Source: JAYPAN01 sp038123715
GTDB lineage: Bacteria; Pseudomonadota; Alphaproteobacteria; RS24
Reading direction: 5' to 3'
NCBI GenBank assembly: GCA_038123715.1
Contig: JAYPAN010000014.1
Span: 1-46,913 of the forward strand
Length of the DNA stretch: 46,913 nucleotides
The notes under the pieces were generated by a model. The model was not told the origin of the DNA and made no database searches. It saw only the letters and a program-made list of their open reading frames with translations. Below are positions 7,607 through 17,225 of this stretch, in pieces; position 1 is the first letter of the stretch, and every line of letters begins with the position of its first letter. The translations under genes and the position numbers were made by a program.

Positions 7607-9424
7607 TTGTCGAGAGAAAACGCCGCCGAAACGGTCAGCCAGATGGAAGAAGAGGCCAAACGCCGCCCGCGCGGGCGCAATTTGCAGCCTTTGCGCGCCT
7701 TGCTGCCTTTTATTCTGCGCTATCCGGTCATGCTTTTGGCTGCCTTTATCGCGCTTATCATGGCGACGCTTGCCACATTGGCGCTGCCGGTTGCCGTGCG
7801 TTTTATGATTGATAACGGGTTTTCCGGTGCTGATACCGCCTCAATTGACCGCTATTTTCTGGCTATGCTGGCGGTCGCCATTATGCTGGGTCTGGCCAGT
7901 GCGACGCGGTTTTATTTCGTGTCTTGGATAGGCGAACGGGTGACGGCGGATTTGCGCCGCGCCGTTTATGACCACATCACCCTGCAAAGTCCGGCTTTTT
8001 TTGAAGTCACCCGCACAGGCGAGGTTTTGTCGCGCCTGACCGCCGATACAGTGCTGATTAAAACTGTTGTCGGCTCATCGGCCTCGATTGCGTTGCGTAA
8101 TGCCTTTATGTTTATCGGCTCGGCCATAATGCTGGTCTATACAAGCCCTGCGTTAAGCGGTCTGGCTGCCTTAACCCTGCCGGCGGTGATTGTGCCGATG
8201 ATTGCGGTCGGGCGGCTGGTGCGCCGTCTGGCGCGAGCCAGCCAAGACCGTATTGCCGATACCAGCGCCCATGCCGGTGAAACCATTTCATCCATGCAAA
8301 TTGTGCAGGCTTTCACCCATGAGGCGGAGGACAGGCGGGTTTTCGGTGCGGCGGTGGAAAGCAGTTTTCAAACGGCGCAATTGCGGGTGCTGGCGCGCGC
8401 CGCCATGACGGCGATTGCCATTGTGCTGGTGTTTGGCGGTGTCGTTGGCATTTTATGGGTCGGCGCACAAAATGTGCTGGCCGGAGAAATGAGTGGCGGC
8501 TTGCTCAGCCAGTTCATTCTCTATGCGGTGCTGTGCGCGACCTCAATCGGGGCGTTGTCGGAAGTCTGGGGCGAGGTGCAATTGGCGGCGGGCGCAACCG
8601 AAAGGCTGGTTGAGATATTGGAAGTTGAGCCGCAAATCAAAGCACCGGAAAACCCGAAGCCCCTGCCAGAGCCAGTGACCGGGCAGATTGTTTTCGACAA
8701 GGTAACATTCCAATATCCCACGCGGCCGCAAATATCAGCGCTGAGCGATTTTTCCCTGACGGTTGAACCGGGTGAGACTGTCGCGCTGGTCGGTGCGTCA
8801 GGTGCGGGAAAAAGCACCGTATTTCAGCTTTTGTCGCGCTTTTATGACCCGCAACAGGGATGCGTGCAGATTGACAATACCGATATTCGCGCGCTGTCAC
8901 CGCAAGATGTCCGCAGCGTCCTGTCGCTGGTGCCACAGGAAACGACGATTTTTGCCAAAACGGCGCGTGACAATATCCGCTTTGGCTGTCCCGATGCCAG
9001 CGATGCCGATGTTATGGCGGCGGCGCAAGCGGCGCAGGCTGATGGGTTTTTGTCGCGCTTGCCGCAGGGCTATGACACGCAATTGGGTGAGCGCGGCGTG
9101 ACACTTTCCGGTGGTCAAAGGCAGCGCCTTGCCATTGCGCGGGCGATTTTGCGCGATGCGCCCATATTATTGCTGGATGAAGCGACAAGCGCGCTGGATG
9201 CTGAAAGCGAGACGCTGGTGCAGCGCGCCTTGGGGCATTTAATGGCAGGGCGCACGACTTTGGTGATTGCACACAGGCTGGCGACGATTTTGAAGGCCGA
9301 CCGGATTATTGTCATGGATGAAGGGCGCGTCGTCGCCCAAGGCACGCATGACAGTCTTTTGGCGCAGGGCGGCGTCTATGCAAGGCTGGCGGAATTGCAA
9401 TTCGGGCAACAGGCGGCGGAATAA
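7607..9424 (+). CDS. ABC exporter, fused permease-ATPase (MsbA-like)
   Basis: This 605-residue half-transporter has six predicted membrane helices between about residues 35 and 310 and a nucleotide-binding domain from about 345. Walker A GASGAGKST is near residue 395, the signature LSGGQRQR near 500, Walker B ILLLDEATSALDAE just after, and the H-loop IAHRL follows. It belongs to the homodimeric exporter class that includes MsbA and multidrug/lipid exporters; the cargo cannot be told. The start is a TTG at 7607 with AGGGGAG five bases upstream; no in-frame ATG is well placed. Confidence 0.93.
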   Translation: MSRENAAETVSQMEEEAKRRPRGRNLQPLRALLPFILRYPVMLLAAFIALIMATLATLALPVAVRFMIDNGFSGADTASIDRYFLAMLAVAIMLGLASATRFYFVSWIGERVTADLRRAVYDHITLQSPAFFEVTRTGEVLSRLTADTVLIKTVVGSSASIALRNAFMFIGSAIMLVYTSPALSGLAALTLPAVIVPMIAVGRLVRRLARASQDRIADTSAHAGETISSMQIVQAFTHEAEDRRVFGAAVESSFQTAQLRVLARAAMTAIAIVLVFGGVVGILWVGAQNVLAGEMSGGLLSQFILYAVLCATSIGALSEVWGEVQLAAGATERLVEILEVEPQIKAPENPKPLPEPVTGQIVFDKVTFQYPTRPQISALSDFSLTVEPGETVALVGASGAGKSTVFQLLSRFYDPQQGCVQIDNTDIRALSPQDVRSVLSLVPQETTIFAKTARDNIRFGCPDASDADVMAAAQAAQADGFLSRLPQGYDTQLGERGVTLSGGQRQRLAIARAILRDAPILLLDEATSALDAESETLVQRALGHLMAGRTTLVIAHRLATILKADRIIVMDEGRVVAQGTHDSLLAQGGVYARLAELQFGQQAAE

Positions 9425-9434
9425 AGCGCCATCA

Positions 9435-10217
9435 TCAGGGCAAGCGCGTCAGCAGGGCGGCGTGTATCGCCTCATTGCCAACGACAATTGTGCCGGTTTC
9501 GAGGGATTTATTGCGGTTTTTCTCGTCCGATACCAGCCCGCCAGCCTCGCGCACCAGCACAATTCCGGCGGCCATATCCCATGCGTTCAGCCCGCGCTCC
9601 CAATAGCCGTCAAAGCGTCCGGCGGCGACATAGGCCAAATCCAGCGAGGCCGCACCAAAGCGGCGCAGACCGGCAATATCGGGCAGCAATGACTCGACTT
9701 CGCCGATAAACTCAGGGCGTCCGGCGCGCTCGCCATGCGGTGCGCCGCAGGCCAGAACAGCATCGGCCAGCTTGGTGCGGGCAGCTACTCGCAAACGACC
9801 GGTTGGCCCGAATGCACCTTGGCCGCGCTCGGCAAAATACAGCTCATCCGTCACCGGATTATAGACCATCCCGGCCACCAGCGTGCCGTCGCGCTCAAGG
9901 GCGACGGAAATCGCAAAATGCGGGATGCCATGCATGAAATTGGTTGTGCCGTCCAGCGGGTCAATAATCCAGCGATGGGTTTTGTCAGGCCCTTCAACAA
10001 TTCCTTTTTCTTCCAGCAAAAAACCATAGCCGGGGCGCGCTTCGGATAATTCCTCAAACAAGATTTTTTCGGCGCGCAAATCGGCATTGGTAACGAAATC
10101 ACCCTGACCTTTTTTAGAGACCTGCAAATGTTCGATTTCGCCAAAATCGCGGCGCAGCGCACGTCCCGCCTTTTCCACCGCGGCGCGCATGACATTGATT
10201 ATAGCCGACTGCGACAT
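9435..10217 (-). CDS. Inositol monophosphatase family protein (SuhB-like)
   Basis: This 260-residue metal-dependent sugar phosphatase has LLEEKG (metal-binding glutamate), WIIDPLDGTTNFMHGIPHF (catalytic aspartates and GT) and WDMAAGIVLVREAGG, all in the expected order. Family members hydrolyse inositol-1-phosphate and related phosphomonoesters; some act as the transcription antitermination factor SuhB. The start lies three bases beyond the efp stop codon on the reverse strand (TGAGCATG), so it is almost certainly cotranscribed and translationally coupled with efp. Confidence 0.92.
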   Translation of the reverse strand: MSQSAIINVMRAAVEKAGRALRRDFGEIEHLQVSKKGQGDFVTNADLRAEKILFEELSEARPGYGFLLEEKGIVEGPDKTHRWIIDPLDGTTNFMHGIPHFAISVALERDGTLVAGMVYNPVTDELYFAERGQGAFGPTGRLRVAARTKLADAVLACGAPHGERAGRPEFIGEVESLLPDIAGLRRFGAASLDLAYVAAGRFDGYWERGLNAWDMAAGIVLVREAGGLVSDEKNRNKSLETGTIVVGNEAIHAALLTRLP

Positions 10218-10219
10218 GC

Positions 10220-10783
10220 TCAGTCGGCCCGTTTCAGATAGGTCAGCTCTTCTGTATTGACGACAATCCTGTCGCCCGCCTCAACAAAGGGCGGCACCAT
10301 AATCCGCACATCATTTTCAAGCATGGCCGGTTTATTGGAGGAAGCTGCTGTCTGCCCCTTGACCACCGGCTCGGTCTCGCGCACTTCCAGCGTCACCTGA
10401 TCGGGCAGGCGCACACCAATCGGTTTGCCCTCAAAGCTTTCAACCACCACCATCATGCCGTCTTGCAAAAACGCCTTGCGGTCGCCGACAAAATCCGCGT
10501 CCAGCTCGATTTGTTCATAATTTTCCGTGTTCATAAAAGTCAGCATGCCGTCAGCTTCAAACAGGAACTGATAATCACTTTGCTCAAGCCGCACGCGCTC
10601 AACCGTTTCGGATGACCGGAAACGCTCATTCAGTTTTGAGCCATTCAGCAGGTTTTTCAATTCAACTTGGGCAAAGGCGCCACCCTTGCCGGGTTTGACA
10701 TGTTGCAGCTTAACCGCCACCCACAGGCTGTCATTGTGCTGGATAACATTTCCGGGGCGGATTTCATTTCCGTTGATTTTCAT
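10220..10783 (-). CDS. efp: Translation elongation factor P
   Basis: This 187-residue protein has the three-domain EF-P layout. The N-terminal KOW-like domain begins MKINGNEIRPGNVIQH and carries the loop HVKPGKGGAFAQ. Its tip residue, the site modified in E. coli (K34), is Lys33 here, so lysylation is possible but no epmA or epmB lies in the window. EF-P relieves ribosome stalling at proline runs. An AAGGAA ribosome site precedes the ATG at 10783, which removes 19 upstream codons of open frame. It is followed by the phosphatase gene and preceded by an 87-base gap after thiE. Confidence 0.96.
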   Translation of the reverse strand: MKINGNEIRPGNVIQHNDSLWVAVKLQHVKPGKGGAFAQVELKNLLNGSKLNERFRSSETVERVRLEQSDYQFLFEADGMLTFMNTENYEQIELDADFVGDRKAFLQDGMMVVVESFEGKPIGVRLPDQVTLEVRETEPVVKGQTAASSNKPAMLENDVRIMVPPFVEAGDRIVVNTEELTYLKRAD

Positions 10784-10870
10784 GTCAGATTTCCTTGTGA
10801 CAAAATATGCTCTCACATAGCATTGTTGGCGCTGCGGCAAAAGACCAAGTTTTGCGCGGGAAAGCGCCTG

Positions 10871-11536
10871 TCACGCCTGTTGCTGTCCGAAATGCGCGTC
10901 AAACAGTGTGTTGAAAGCTGCTATCGCCGCAGCCGGCCCGTTGGGATGGTTCCAGACACCGCCGCAGACAGCGATAAAATCGGCACCGGCGGCAATAAGC
11001 GGGGCGGCATTGGCTAGCGTGATGCCGCCAATGGCAACGCAAGGCGGCTCCATCACTTCCTGCCACCAACTCAGCAAATCGGTTTCAGCTTTGGCTGTGG
11101 CGGTTTTGGTTTGGGTCGGGAAAAATGCACCAAAAGCGACATAATCAGCTCCGGCCTCACCGGCCAGCATAGCCAAATGGCGGCTGTCATGGCAGGTAAC
11201 GCCGACAATCGCCTTGTCGCCGACATGCCCGCGCGCCTCCTTATAGGCCATATCCTGCTGTCCAATATGCACGCCGTCACAACCCAGCGCTGCGGCTAAA
11301 TCGGGTCGGTCATTGAGCAGAAAAGCGACATTATGGCGATGTGCGACCGGCATAAGCCGTTTGACTGCCGCTTCAATTTCCCTGTCCGGACAGGGCGTGC
11401 CGTCAGCCTGTTTCAGCCGCAATTGCAAAGCCCCGACATCACTGGCAGCCAGCGCAGTATCCAGCGTCCGGTCAAAATCGGTAAAGTCGATTTGCGGCGG
11501 CGTTATCAGATAAAGGCGGGTGCGCGGGCGGCTCAT
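10871..11536 (-). CDS. thiE: Thiamine phosphate synthase
   Basis: This 221-residue TIM-barrel enzyme joins HMP pyrophosphate and thiazole phosphate to make thiamine monophosphate. Diagnostic stretches are LLNDRPDLAAALGCDGVHIGQQD, IVGVTCHDS, ADYVAFGAFFPTQTK and AIGGITLANAAPLIAAGADFIAV. The ATG at 11536, 7 bases after the aroC stop, gives the family N-terminus (RPRTRLYLITPP); a TTG ten codons upstream would overlap aroC. No other thiamine gene is adjacent. An NMT1/THI5-like importer that might bring pyrimidine precursors lies 29 kb away. Confidence 0.93.
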   Translation of the reverse strand: MSRPRTRLYLITPPQIDFTDFDRTLDTALAASDVGALQLRLKQADGTPCPDREIEAAVKRLMPVAHRHNVAFLLNDRPDLAAALGCDGVHIGQQDMAYKEARGHVGDKAIVGVTCHDSRHLAMLAGEAGADYVAFGAFFPTQTKTATAKAETDLLSWWQEVMEPPCVAIGGITLANAAPLIAAGADFIAVCGGVWNHPNGPAAAIAAFNTLFDAHFGQQQA

Positions 11537-11543
11537 CAAGCGG

Positions 11544-12644
11544 TCAATCGCTGCTGTCGCGGCCAAGCTGGCCGATATGGCGCAGCTTGTGGTCAGCCAG
11601 CACGCAGGCCATCATCGCTTCACCGACCGGCACAGCGCGAATCCCCACGCAGGGGTCATGGCGTCCTTTGGTAACAATGTCGGTTTCTTCACCGCTTTGC
11701 GAAACTGTTTTGCGCGGCGTCAAAATAGAGGAAGTCGGTTTGACGGCAAAGCGCACCACAATCTCTTGGCCGGTGGAAATGCCACCCAGCACGCCACCGG
11801 CATGATTGGAGCTGAAAACCGGCCCGTCCGACCCGTGACGCATTTCATCGGCATTTTCCTCGCCCGACAAAGCGGCGGCGGCAAAGCCTGTGCCAATCTC
11901 AACGCCTTTGACGGCATTGATGCTCATCATGGCGGCGGCCAAATCCGTGTCCAGCTTGCCATATATTGGCGCGCCCCAACCTGCCGGCACATTACGCGCG
12001 ACAAGTTCAATCACCGCGCCGCAAGAAGACCCTGCCTTGCGCGTTGCGTCGAGATAATCTTCCCATTGTTTGGCCGCTTCGGCATCGGGACACCAGAACG
12101 GGTTTTGCTCGACCACATCCCAATCCCAATTGTCACGGTTAATCTGATGCGGCCCCATTTGCACCAGCGCGCCGCGTATTTCAACCCCGTCCAGCACTTT
12201 GCGGGCAATGCCGCCAGCGGCGACCCGCGCGGCGGTTTCACGCGCTGATTGGCGCCCGCCGCCGCGATAATCGCGAATGCCATATTTGGCCATGTAAGTG
12301 AAATCAGCATGGCCGGGGCGATATTTATCCTTAATGTCGCTGTAATCCTTCGAGCGCTGGTCAGTGTTTTCAATCAGCAGCGATATCGGTGTGCCGGTTG
12401 TCACTTGCGCGCCGCTATCCGGGTCTTCAAACACGCCGGACAGGATTTGCACCGCATCCGGCTCGCGCCTTTGCGTGGTGAACCGGTTTTGGCCGGGACG
12501 CCGCCGGTCAATCCAGTGCTGCAAGTCCTCGGCCTGCAAGGCCAAGCGCGGCGGCACGCCGTCCACCACACAGCCCAAGGCAGGCCCGTGGCTTTCACCC
12601 CAAGTTGTGACGCGGAATAAATGGCCGAAACTATTATCCGACAT
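11544..12644 (-). CDS. aroC: Chorismate synthase
   Basis: This 366-residue enzyme converts EPSP to chorismate, the last shared step of aromatic amino acid synthesis, using reduced FMN. Signature stretches are GHLFRVTTWGESHGPALGCVVDG, the RHDP-containing GRHDPCVGIRAVPVGEAM and GGRQSARETAARVAAGGIA. Length is normal. It sits 6 bases after fabI and 7 before thiE on the same strand, forming a housekeeping operon. Confidence 0.97.
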   Translation of the reverse strand: MSDNSFGHLFRVTTWGESHGPALGCVVDGVPPRLALQAEDLQHWIDRRRPGQNRFTTQRREPDAVQILSGVFEDPDSGAQVTTGTPISLLIENTDQRSKDYSDIKDKYRPGHADFTYMAKYGIRDYRGGGRQSARETAARVAAGGIARKVLDGVEIRGALVQMGPHQINRDNWDWDVVEQNPFWCPDAEAAKQWEDYLDATRKAGSSCGAVIELVARNVPAGWGAPIYGKLDTDLAAAMMSINAVKGVEIGTGFAAAALSGEENADEMRHGSDGPVFSSNHAGGVLGGISTGQEIVVRFAVKPTSSILTPRKTVSQSGEETDIVTKGRHDPCVGIRAVPVGEAMMACVLADHKLRHIGQLGRDSSD

Positions 12645-12650
12645 AGCCTG

Positions 12651-13448
12651 TTAGCCTTCCGCTTCGTCAATCATCATCATGCCAATGGCATTATAACCGG
12701 CATCAACATGATGGTTTTCACCCGACACACCGGTGCTGAGGTCGGACAGAAGGTAAAGTGCTGCACCGCCAACCTCATCAATGGTGACATTGCGGCGCAA
12801 GGGCGCATTGTCTTCATTCCATTTCAGCATCATCCGCAAACCGGCAATACCGGCCGCCGCCAGTGTTTTGATGGGGCCGGCTGAAATTGAATTGACGCGG
12901 ATATTCTTGCTGCCCAAATCGGCGGCCAGATAGCGCACGCTGGCTTCCAGCGCCGCTTTAGCAACGCCCATGACATTGTAATGCGGGATGACTTTTTCCG
13001 CCCCGTAATAAGTCAGGGTGAGCATTGAGCCGCCTTCATTCATCAGCTTTTCGGCGCGTTGGGCGACGGCGGTGAAGGAATAGCAGGAAATGTTCAGGCT
13101 CATTTGAAAGTTTTCCGGCGAGGTATCAACATAGCGTCCGGTCAATTCATCTTTATCGGCAAAGGCAATGGCGTGAACCACGAAATCCAGCCGCCCCCAA
13201 ACTTTCTCAAGCTCGGCAAATACCGCGTCCATACTGTCGGCATTGGTGACATCGCAGGCCATGACCAATTCCGAGCCGACGCTTTCGGCCAAAGGCTTGA
13301 CGCGGCGCTCCAGCGCTTCGCCCTGATAGGTGAAGGCCAGTTCGGCACCGGCATCGGCGCAAGCTTTGGCAATGCCCCAGGCAATTGACCGCTGATTGGC
13401 CACGCCCATAATCAGGCCGCGCTTTCCCTTCATCAAATCTTTTGTCAT
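12651..13448 (-). CDS. fabI: Enoyl-[acyl-carrier-protein] reductase (NADH)
   Basis: This 265-residue short-chain dehydrogenase catalyses the last step of each fatty-acid elongation cycle and is the triclosan target. The nucleotide loop is GLIMGVANQRSIAWGIAKAC. The catalytic pair is Tyr157 and Lys164 in YNVMGVAK, the Y-x6-K spacing that separates FabI from other SDRs. An AGGAG site lies upstream of the ATG. It follows a Sel1 lipoprotein gene by 59 bases and leads into aroC and thiE. Confidence 0.97.
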   Translation of the reverse strand: MTKDLMKGKRGLIMGVANQRSIAWGIAKACADAGAELAFTYQGEALERRVKPLAESVGSELVMACDVTNADSMDAVFAELEKVWGRLDFVVHAIAFADKDELTGRYVDTSPENFQMSLNISCYSFTAVAQRAEKLMNEGGSMLTLTYYGAEKVIPHYNVMGVAKAALEASVRYLAADLGSKNIRVNSISAGPIKTLAAAGIAGLRMMLKWNEDNAPLRRNVTIDEVGGAALYLLSDLSTGVSGENHHVDAGYNAIGMMMIDEAEG

Positions 13449-13507
13449 GACATCACATCTCCTGTTTGCCGTTCAGGCCATTGTATAGACTGATGTGGCG
13501 GTTTCGC

Positions 13508-14005
13508 CTAGTCCTGTGTCTCGTCTTCTGTGCCGGGCTGCGCTTGTGCCTCTCGATTTTCAAACAAAGTGACCTCCCTGTTTTGATAGGCAACCCAAAC
13601 CACGGCAGGCTGGTAATTTTGGTCAGCCGCCGCCTGCATCCATAAACTTCCTTCTTCCCGATTGGCGGCGATACCGTCGCCTGACAATTGCATCATGGCC
13701 AGATTGAATTGCGCCGGGGCAAAGCCAAGCTCGGCGGCGCGCAAATAATAATTGGCGGCTTTTTGCGGGTCGCGTTCAACGCCAAGCCCGCGCCGGTAGA
13801 GATGGCCGATATTGCGTAAAGCGGCAAGGTCGTTATTTTTTGCCAGCGGTCGCCAGTGCTGCAAGGCGGTTTGAAAATCGCCTGCCTCATAGGCGGCCAC
13901 GCCTTTTTCAAACAGATTGGACATATCCATTGAGGTAAGCTTGGGCGCACACGCCAAAACCGGCAGCAGGAAAAATGGCAGCAGATATTTGCACCAACGC
14001 GACAT
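13508..14005 (-). CDS. Sel1-repeat (TPR-like) lipoprotein
   Basis: This 165-residue protein starts with a basic residue, a hydrophobic stretch and a lipobox (MSRWCKYLLPFFLLPVLACAP), so it is probably a lipoprotein anchored in the cell envelope. Two or three Sel1-type repeats follow: LFEKGVAAYEAGDFQTALQHW, ALRNIGHLYRRGLGVERDP and AQFNLAMMQLSGDGIAANRE. The tail is acidic and Gln-rich. The frame stays open upstream, but the ATG at 14005 places the signal peptide correctly. It is divergent from pdxH with only 45 bases between. Role unknown; Sel1 proteins usually scaffold other proteins. Confidence 0.8.
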   Translation of the reverse strand: MSRWCKYLLPFFLLPVLACAPKLTSMDMSNLFEKGVAAYEAGDFQTALQHWRPLAKNNDLAALRNIGHLYRRGLGVERDPQKAANYYLRAAELGFAPAQFNLAMMQLSGDGIAANREEGSLWMQAAADQNYQPAVVWVAYQNREVTLFENREAQAQPGTEDETQD

Positions 14006-14050
14006 GCGCCTATATATAGCGCAATTCGCTCTGGCGAGAAAGGACGGCGC

Positions 14051-14680
14051 ATGGCCGATATCAGTGACATAATTGCCGACCGGCAATGGATTGACAGCCC
14101 GTCCGCCGAGCCGATGGCGGTTTTTGACGCTTGGCTGGGCGCTGCCGAAGCGCATGAATTGAATGACCCCAATGCCATGGCGCTGGCCACATCACAAAAT
14201 GACATGCCGAATGTCCGCATGGTGTTGCTGAAAGGGCATGATGCGCGCGGCTTTGTGTTTTACACCAATCTTGAAAGCGTCAAGGGTGCGGAGCTGGCTG
14301 CCAATGGCAAGGCCAGCCTGTGTTTTCACTGGAAAAGCCTGCAAAGACAAGTGCGCGTGCAAGGGCTGGTCAGTCCGGTAACGGCGGAAGAAGCAGATGC
14401 TTATTATAATTCGCGCGGCCGTGGCAGCCGTTTGGGCGCTTGGGCGTCGCAGCAATCGCGCCCCTTGGCTGACCGCGAAACTTTGGAAAAGGCGCTGGCT
14501 GACACAGAAGCTCGATTTGCCGAAAGCGATATACCGCGCCCGCCGTTTTGGTCGGGCTGGCGGGTTAGCCCGCTTTACATTGAATTCTGGCAGGATGGCG
14601 AACACCGCCTGCATGACCGGCTGGCCTATCGCCGCGATAACGCTGATGCGTCTTGGCAGCATGGGCGGCTTTTTCCATAA
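14051..14680 (+). CDS. pdxH: Pyridoxamine 5'-phosphate oxidase
   Basis: This 209-residue FMN flavoprotein oxidises PNP or PMP to pyridoxal 5'-phosphate. Motifs in order are NVRMVLLKGHDARGFVFYTN, CFHWKSLQRQVRVQG (FMN binding), SRLGAWASQQS, and the C-terminal SGWRVSPLYIEFWQ and RLHDRLAYRR. A GAAAGGA-type ribosome site precedes the ATG. It is the first gene of a short plus-strand pair with a cation transporter 51 bases downstream; the functional link, if any, is unclear. Confidence 0.95.
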   Translation: MADISDIIADRQWIDSPSAEPMAVFDAWLGAAEAHELNDPNAMALATSQNDMPNVRMVLLKGHDARGFVFYTNLESVKGAELAANGKASLCFHWKSLQRQVRVQGLVSPVTAEEADAYYNSRGRGSRLGAWASQQSRPLADRETLEKALADTEARFAESDIPRPPFWSGWRVSPLYIEFWQDGEHRLHDRLAYRRDNADASWQHGRLFP

Positions 14681-14731
14681 TCACCGCATTTTGTGTTAGT
14701 CTTGGCTCTGCCTGTTTAACGGAAAGCCAAT

Positions 14732-15664
14732 ATGAATACGCACCGACACAAGCCAGAGGGAGCGCAGCGCGCATCAGATGACAGGCTGGTGCGTCTGACC
14801 GCTTTGCTGGCTATTTGTGTGGCTGTTATAATGGTGGCGATGAAAGGCTTTGCCTGGTTTGTTACCGGCTCGGTCGCCCTGCTGGGGGCATTTCTTGACG
14901 CGATAATGGATTTATCGCTGTCGGTGATGAATTTCTTTGTCATCCGCCATGCCCAGACCCCTGCTGACCGCGAACATCGTTTCGGGCATGGCAAGGCCGA
15001 AGCGCTGGCGGCATTGGCGCAGGCGTCGTTCTTGTCGCTGCTGGCCGCTTATTTGATCTATGAGTCGGCACTGGCATTGTCTGACCCCGAACCGATTGAC
15101 GAAAGCCTTGTCGGGATTGGCATTATTCTGGTGTCAATTGTCCTGACTTTGGGGCTGGTTTTTGTGCAGAAGCGGGTGGCGAAAGCGACGCAATCGGTCG
15201 CCATAGAAGCGGACTCCGCCCATTATGAAGCCGATTTATATATGAATCTGGCGATAATCGTGACGCTGGTGCTGTCGGGGCAATTCGGCTTGCCGCATAT
15301 TGACCCGCTGCTCGGTCTGGTCGTGGCCGGTCTGATGGCCAATAGCGCAAGGCAGGTCTTTATCTCTGCCGGAAATCAACTCATGGACAGAGAATTGGAT
15401 GAGACGCAACGCGCGGAGATAAAGCATATCATCCTGTCGCATCCTTTGGTGCGCGGCCTGCACGATTTACGCACCCGGCGTGCCGGCACAAATATATTTA
15501 TTCAATGCCATATTGAACTGGATGGCGATATCAGCCTCAATCAGGCGCACCGTATTTCCGACTCGGTTGAGGCGCAGGTCATGGCTGCCTTTCCGACGGC
15601 GGAAGTGATGATTCACCAAGACCCGGAAGGTCATGAAGAATTGACCCCGCTTGAGCGCAGCTAA
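14732..15664 (+). CDS. Cation diffusion facilitator, FieF-like
   Basis: This 310-residue inner-membrane antiporter exports divalent metals such as zinc, iron or cadmium. About six membrane helices occupy residues 22-210. The metal-site pattern LLGAFLDAIMDLS in helix 2, the loop HRFGHGKAEALAAL, and ADSAHYEADLYMN in helix 5 match the FieF/CzcD family. A C-terminal cytoplasmic ferredoxin-like domain (residues 215-300) ends with HQDPEGHEE. The metal is not decided by sequence alone; the aspartate-rich transport site resembles FieF more than zinc-only ZitB. Confidence 0.93.
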   Translation: MNTHRHKPEGAQRASDDRLVRLTALLAICVAVIMVAMKGFAWFVTGSVALLGAFLDAIMDLSLSVMNFFVIRHAQTPADREHRFGHGKAEALAALAQASFLSLLAAYLIYESALALSDPEPIDESLVGIGIILVSIVLTLGLVFVQKRVAKATQSVAIEADSAHYEADLYMNLAIIVTLVLSGQFGLPHIDPLLGLVVAGLMANSARQVFISAGNQLMDRELDETQRAEIKHIILSHPLVRGLHDLRTRRAGTNIFIQCHIELDGDISLNQAHRISDSVEAQVMAAFPTAEVMIHQDPEGHEELTPLERS

Positions 15665-15676
15665 TTGAAAACGGCT

Positions 15677-17131
15677 TTACGCGGCATTTTCCGGCGGCAG
15701 CCAGCCATAGCCAATATCTTCCAGTATTTGTGCGACGGCCAGCGGGGTATTATCCTCATAGGCCGGGCCGACAATCTGCATCCCGAAGGGCAGGCCGGAA
15801 GAATGACGCGCCAATGGCACGCTGGTTGCCGGCAGGCCGCATAATGTCGCCACACCCGGCCAGACGATATTGTCGAAATAATCGCGCGCCGCGCCGTTCA
15901 CGCTAATTTTGCGGGCGGTAAAGTCAGCCGATTGGTCATGCGCCATAGCCGGTGTCGGCGAGACCGGGCAGAATATGACATCGACTTGTTCGAACAGCGC
16001 CGCCCATTTGGCGGCCAACTGCATGCGCTCTTCATGCCAGTTTTGCCAATGGGCGTGCGACAGTCGCGCCCCGCGCGCCTGCAAGACCGGCCAAGATGTG
16101 TCATCTTCGGGTGCGGCGTCAATCACCGCCTGCAACCGCGCATGGACGCTGGGCGAATAGCCGCGCCCCATCGTGGCGTTGAGCAGCATCATATAAACCT
16201 CCGTGTGGCGGGCGAGGCTGAAATCCGGCTTGACGGGAATAAGCGTCGCGCCCTTGGCGGCCAGTTTGTCGGCGGCTTCGATAATGGCCGCTTCAATTTC
16301 GCTGTCCACTTCGCAAAACGCATCGCTCGCCCATACGCCAATACGCAAATCTTCCGGCTCTTCGGCGCGCGGCCCTTGAAGCTCAATCTGCATGGCCTGA
16401 GAGGCTGGCGGCTCCAGCCCGACAGTAAGGTCAAAAGCCAACCGGATGTCAGCAACATATTTGCCAAGCGGGCCAACAACACTCAAATCGGAGGCCGCCA
16501 GCGCGCCATGAACCGGTGGCACATGACCGCGCGGTGGCACAATACCCAATGTCGGCTTATGGCCGAACAGGCCGCAATAATGCGCCGGTATGCGGATTGA
16601 GCCGCCAATATCGCTGCCATATTCAAGCGGCGTCATGCCGGCAGCCAGCGCGGCGGTAGAGCCACCGGAGGAACCGCCCGGCGTATGCGCCAGATTATGC
16701 GGATTATTGGTTGTGCCATGCAGGGCGTTATAGCTTTGCCAATCGGCGCAAAATAGCGGTGTATTGGTTTTGCCAAGAATAATCGCCCCGGCCTGTTTCA
16801 GCCTTTGCACCACAACCGCATCATTTTCGGAAATGATATTGGCGAAATTCGGCGCGCCGACATCGCAGGTCAGGCCTGTCACTTCAAAAGCGTCTTTTAT
16901 GGTCATTGGCACACCGTGTAACGGCCCGGCAATATCGCCCCTGTCGCGCGCTTCATCAGCGACGCGCGCATCTTCCATAGCGGCCTCGAAACGCTCGGCA
17001 ATGACCGCATTTATTTCAGGGTTATGGGTTTTGATTTGCGCGATAAAATAGGCTGTTGCCTCTTGCGAGGTCAGCTCGCCGCCTATAATTTGCCGGCCAA
17101 TCTGTGTCGCGGACAAGTTATTTAATGTCAT
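15677..17131 (-). CDS. Amidase signature family enzyme
   Basis: This 484-residue amide hydrolase has the Ser-cisSer-Lys triad of the amidase signature fold: Lys in GVPMTIKDAF near residue 85 and the serines in the glycine-rich TPGGSSGGSTAALAAG near 160, with GSDIGGSIRIPAHYCGLFGHKPT downstream. Substrate cannot be told; the frame is not tied to gatB or gatC, so it is not the tRNA-dependent amidotransferase. A GGGGGAG ribosome site marks the ATG at 17131. The gene is divergent from the acyl-CoA ligase with 94 bases between. Confidence 0.92.
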   Translation of the reverse strand: MTLNNLSATQIGRQIIGGELTSQEATAYFIAQIKTHNPEINAVIAERFEAAMEDARVADEARDRGDIAGPLHGVPMTIKDAFEVTGLTCDVGAPNFANIISENDAVVVQRLKQAGAIILGKTNTPLFCADWQSYNALHGTTNNPHNLAHTPGGSSGGSTAALAAGMTPLEYGSDIGGSIRIPAHYCGLFGHKPTLGIVPPRGHVPPVHGALAASDLSVVGPLGKYVADIRLAFDLTVGLEPPASQAMQIELQGPRAEEPEDLRIGVWASDAFCEVDSEIEAAIIEAADKLAAKGATLIPVKPDFSLARHTEVYMMLLNATMGRGYSPSVHARLQAVIDAAPEDDTSWPVLQARGARLSHAHWQNWHEERMQLAAKWAALFEQVDVIFCPVSPTPAMAHDQSADFTARKISVNGAARDYFDNIVWPGVATLCGLPATSVPLARHSSGLPFGMQIVGPAYEDNTPLAVAQILEDIGYGWLPPENAA

Positions 17132-17225
17132 TTTCTCCCCCCTTGCTCTGGACATTGCGTCTCTGTTTACGCATAAATTACAGCATATCAAGTGACCGTT
17201 TGAAAAGTCACGCAGGGAGGTTTTA

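Noticed and set aside
11520..12248. Open frame of 242 codons antisense to aroC
   Set aside because: Covered by aroC, which carries all chorismate synthase motifs.
15677..17131. Amidase as GatA of the tRNA-dependent amidotransferase
   Set aside because: No gatB or gatC lies nearby and the sequence outside the catalytic core is that of a general amidase.
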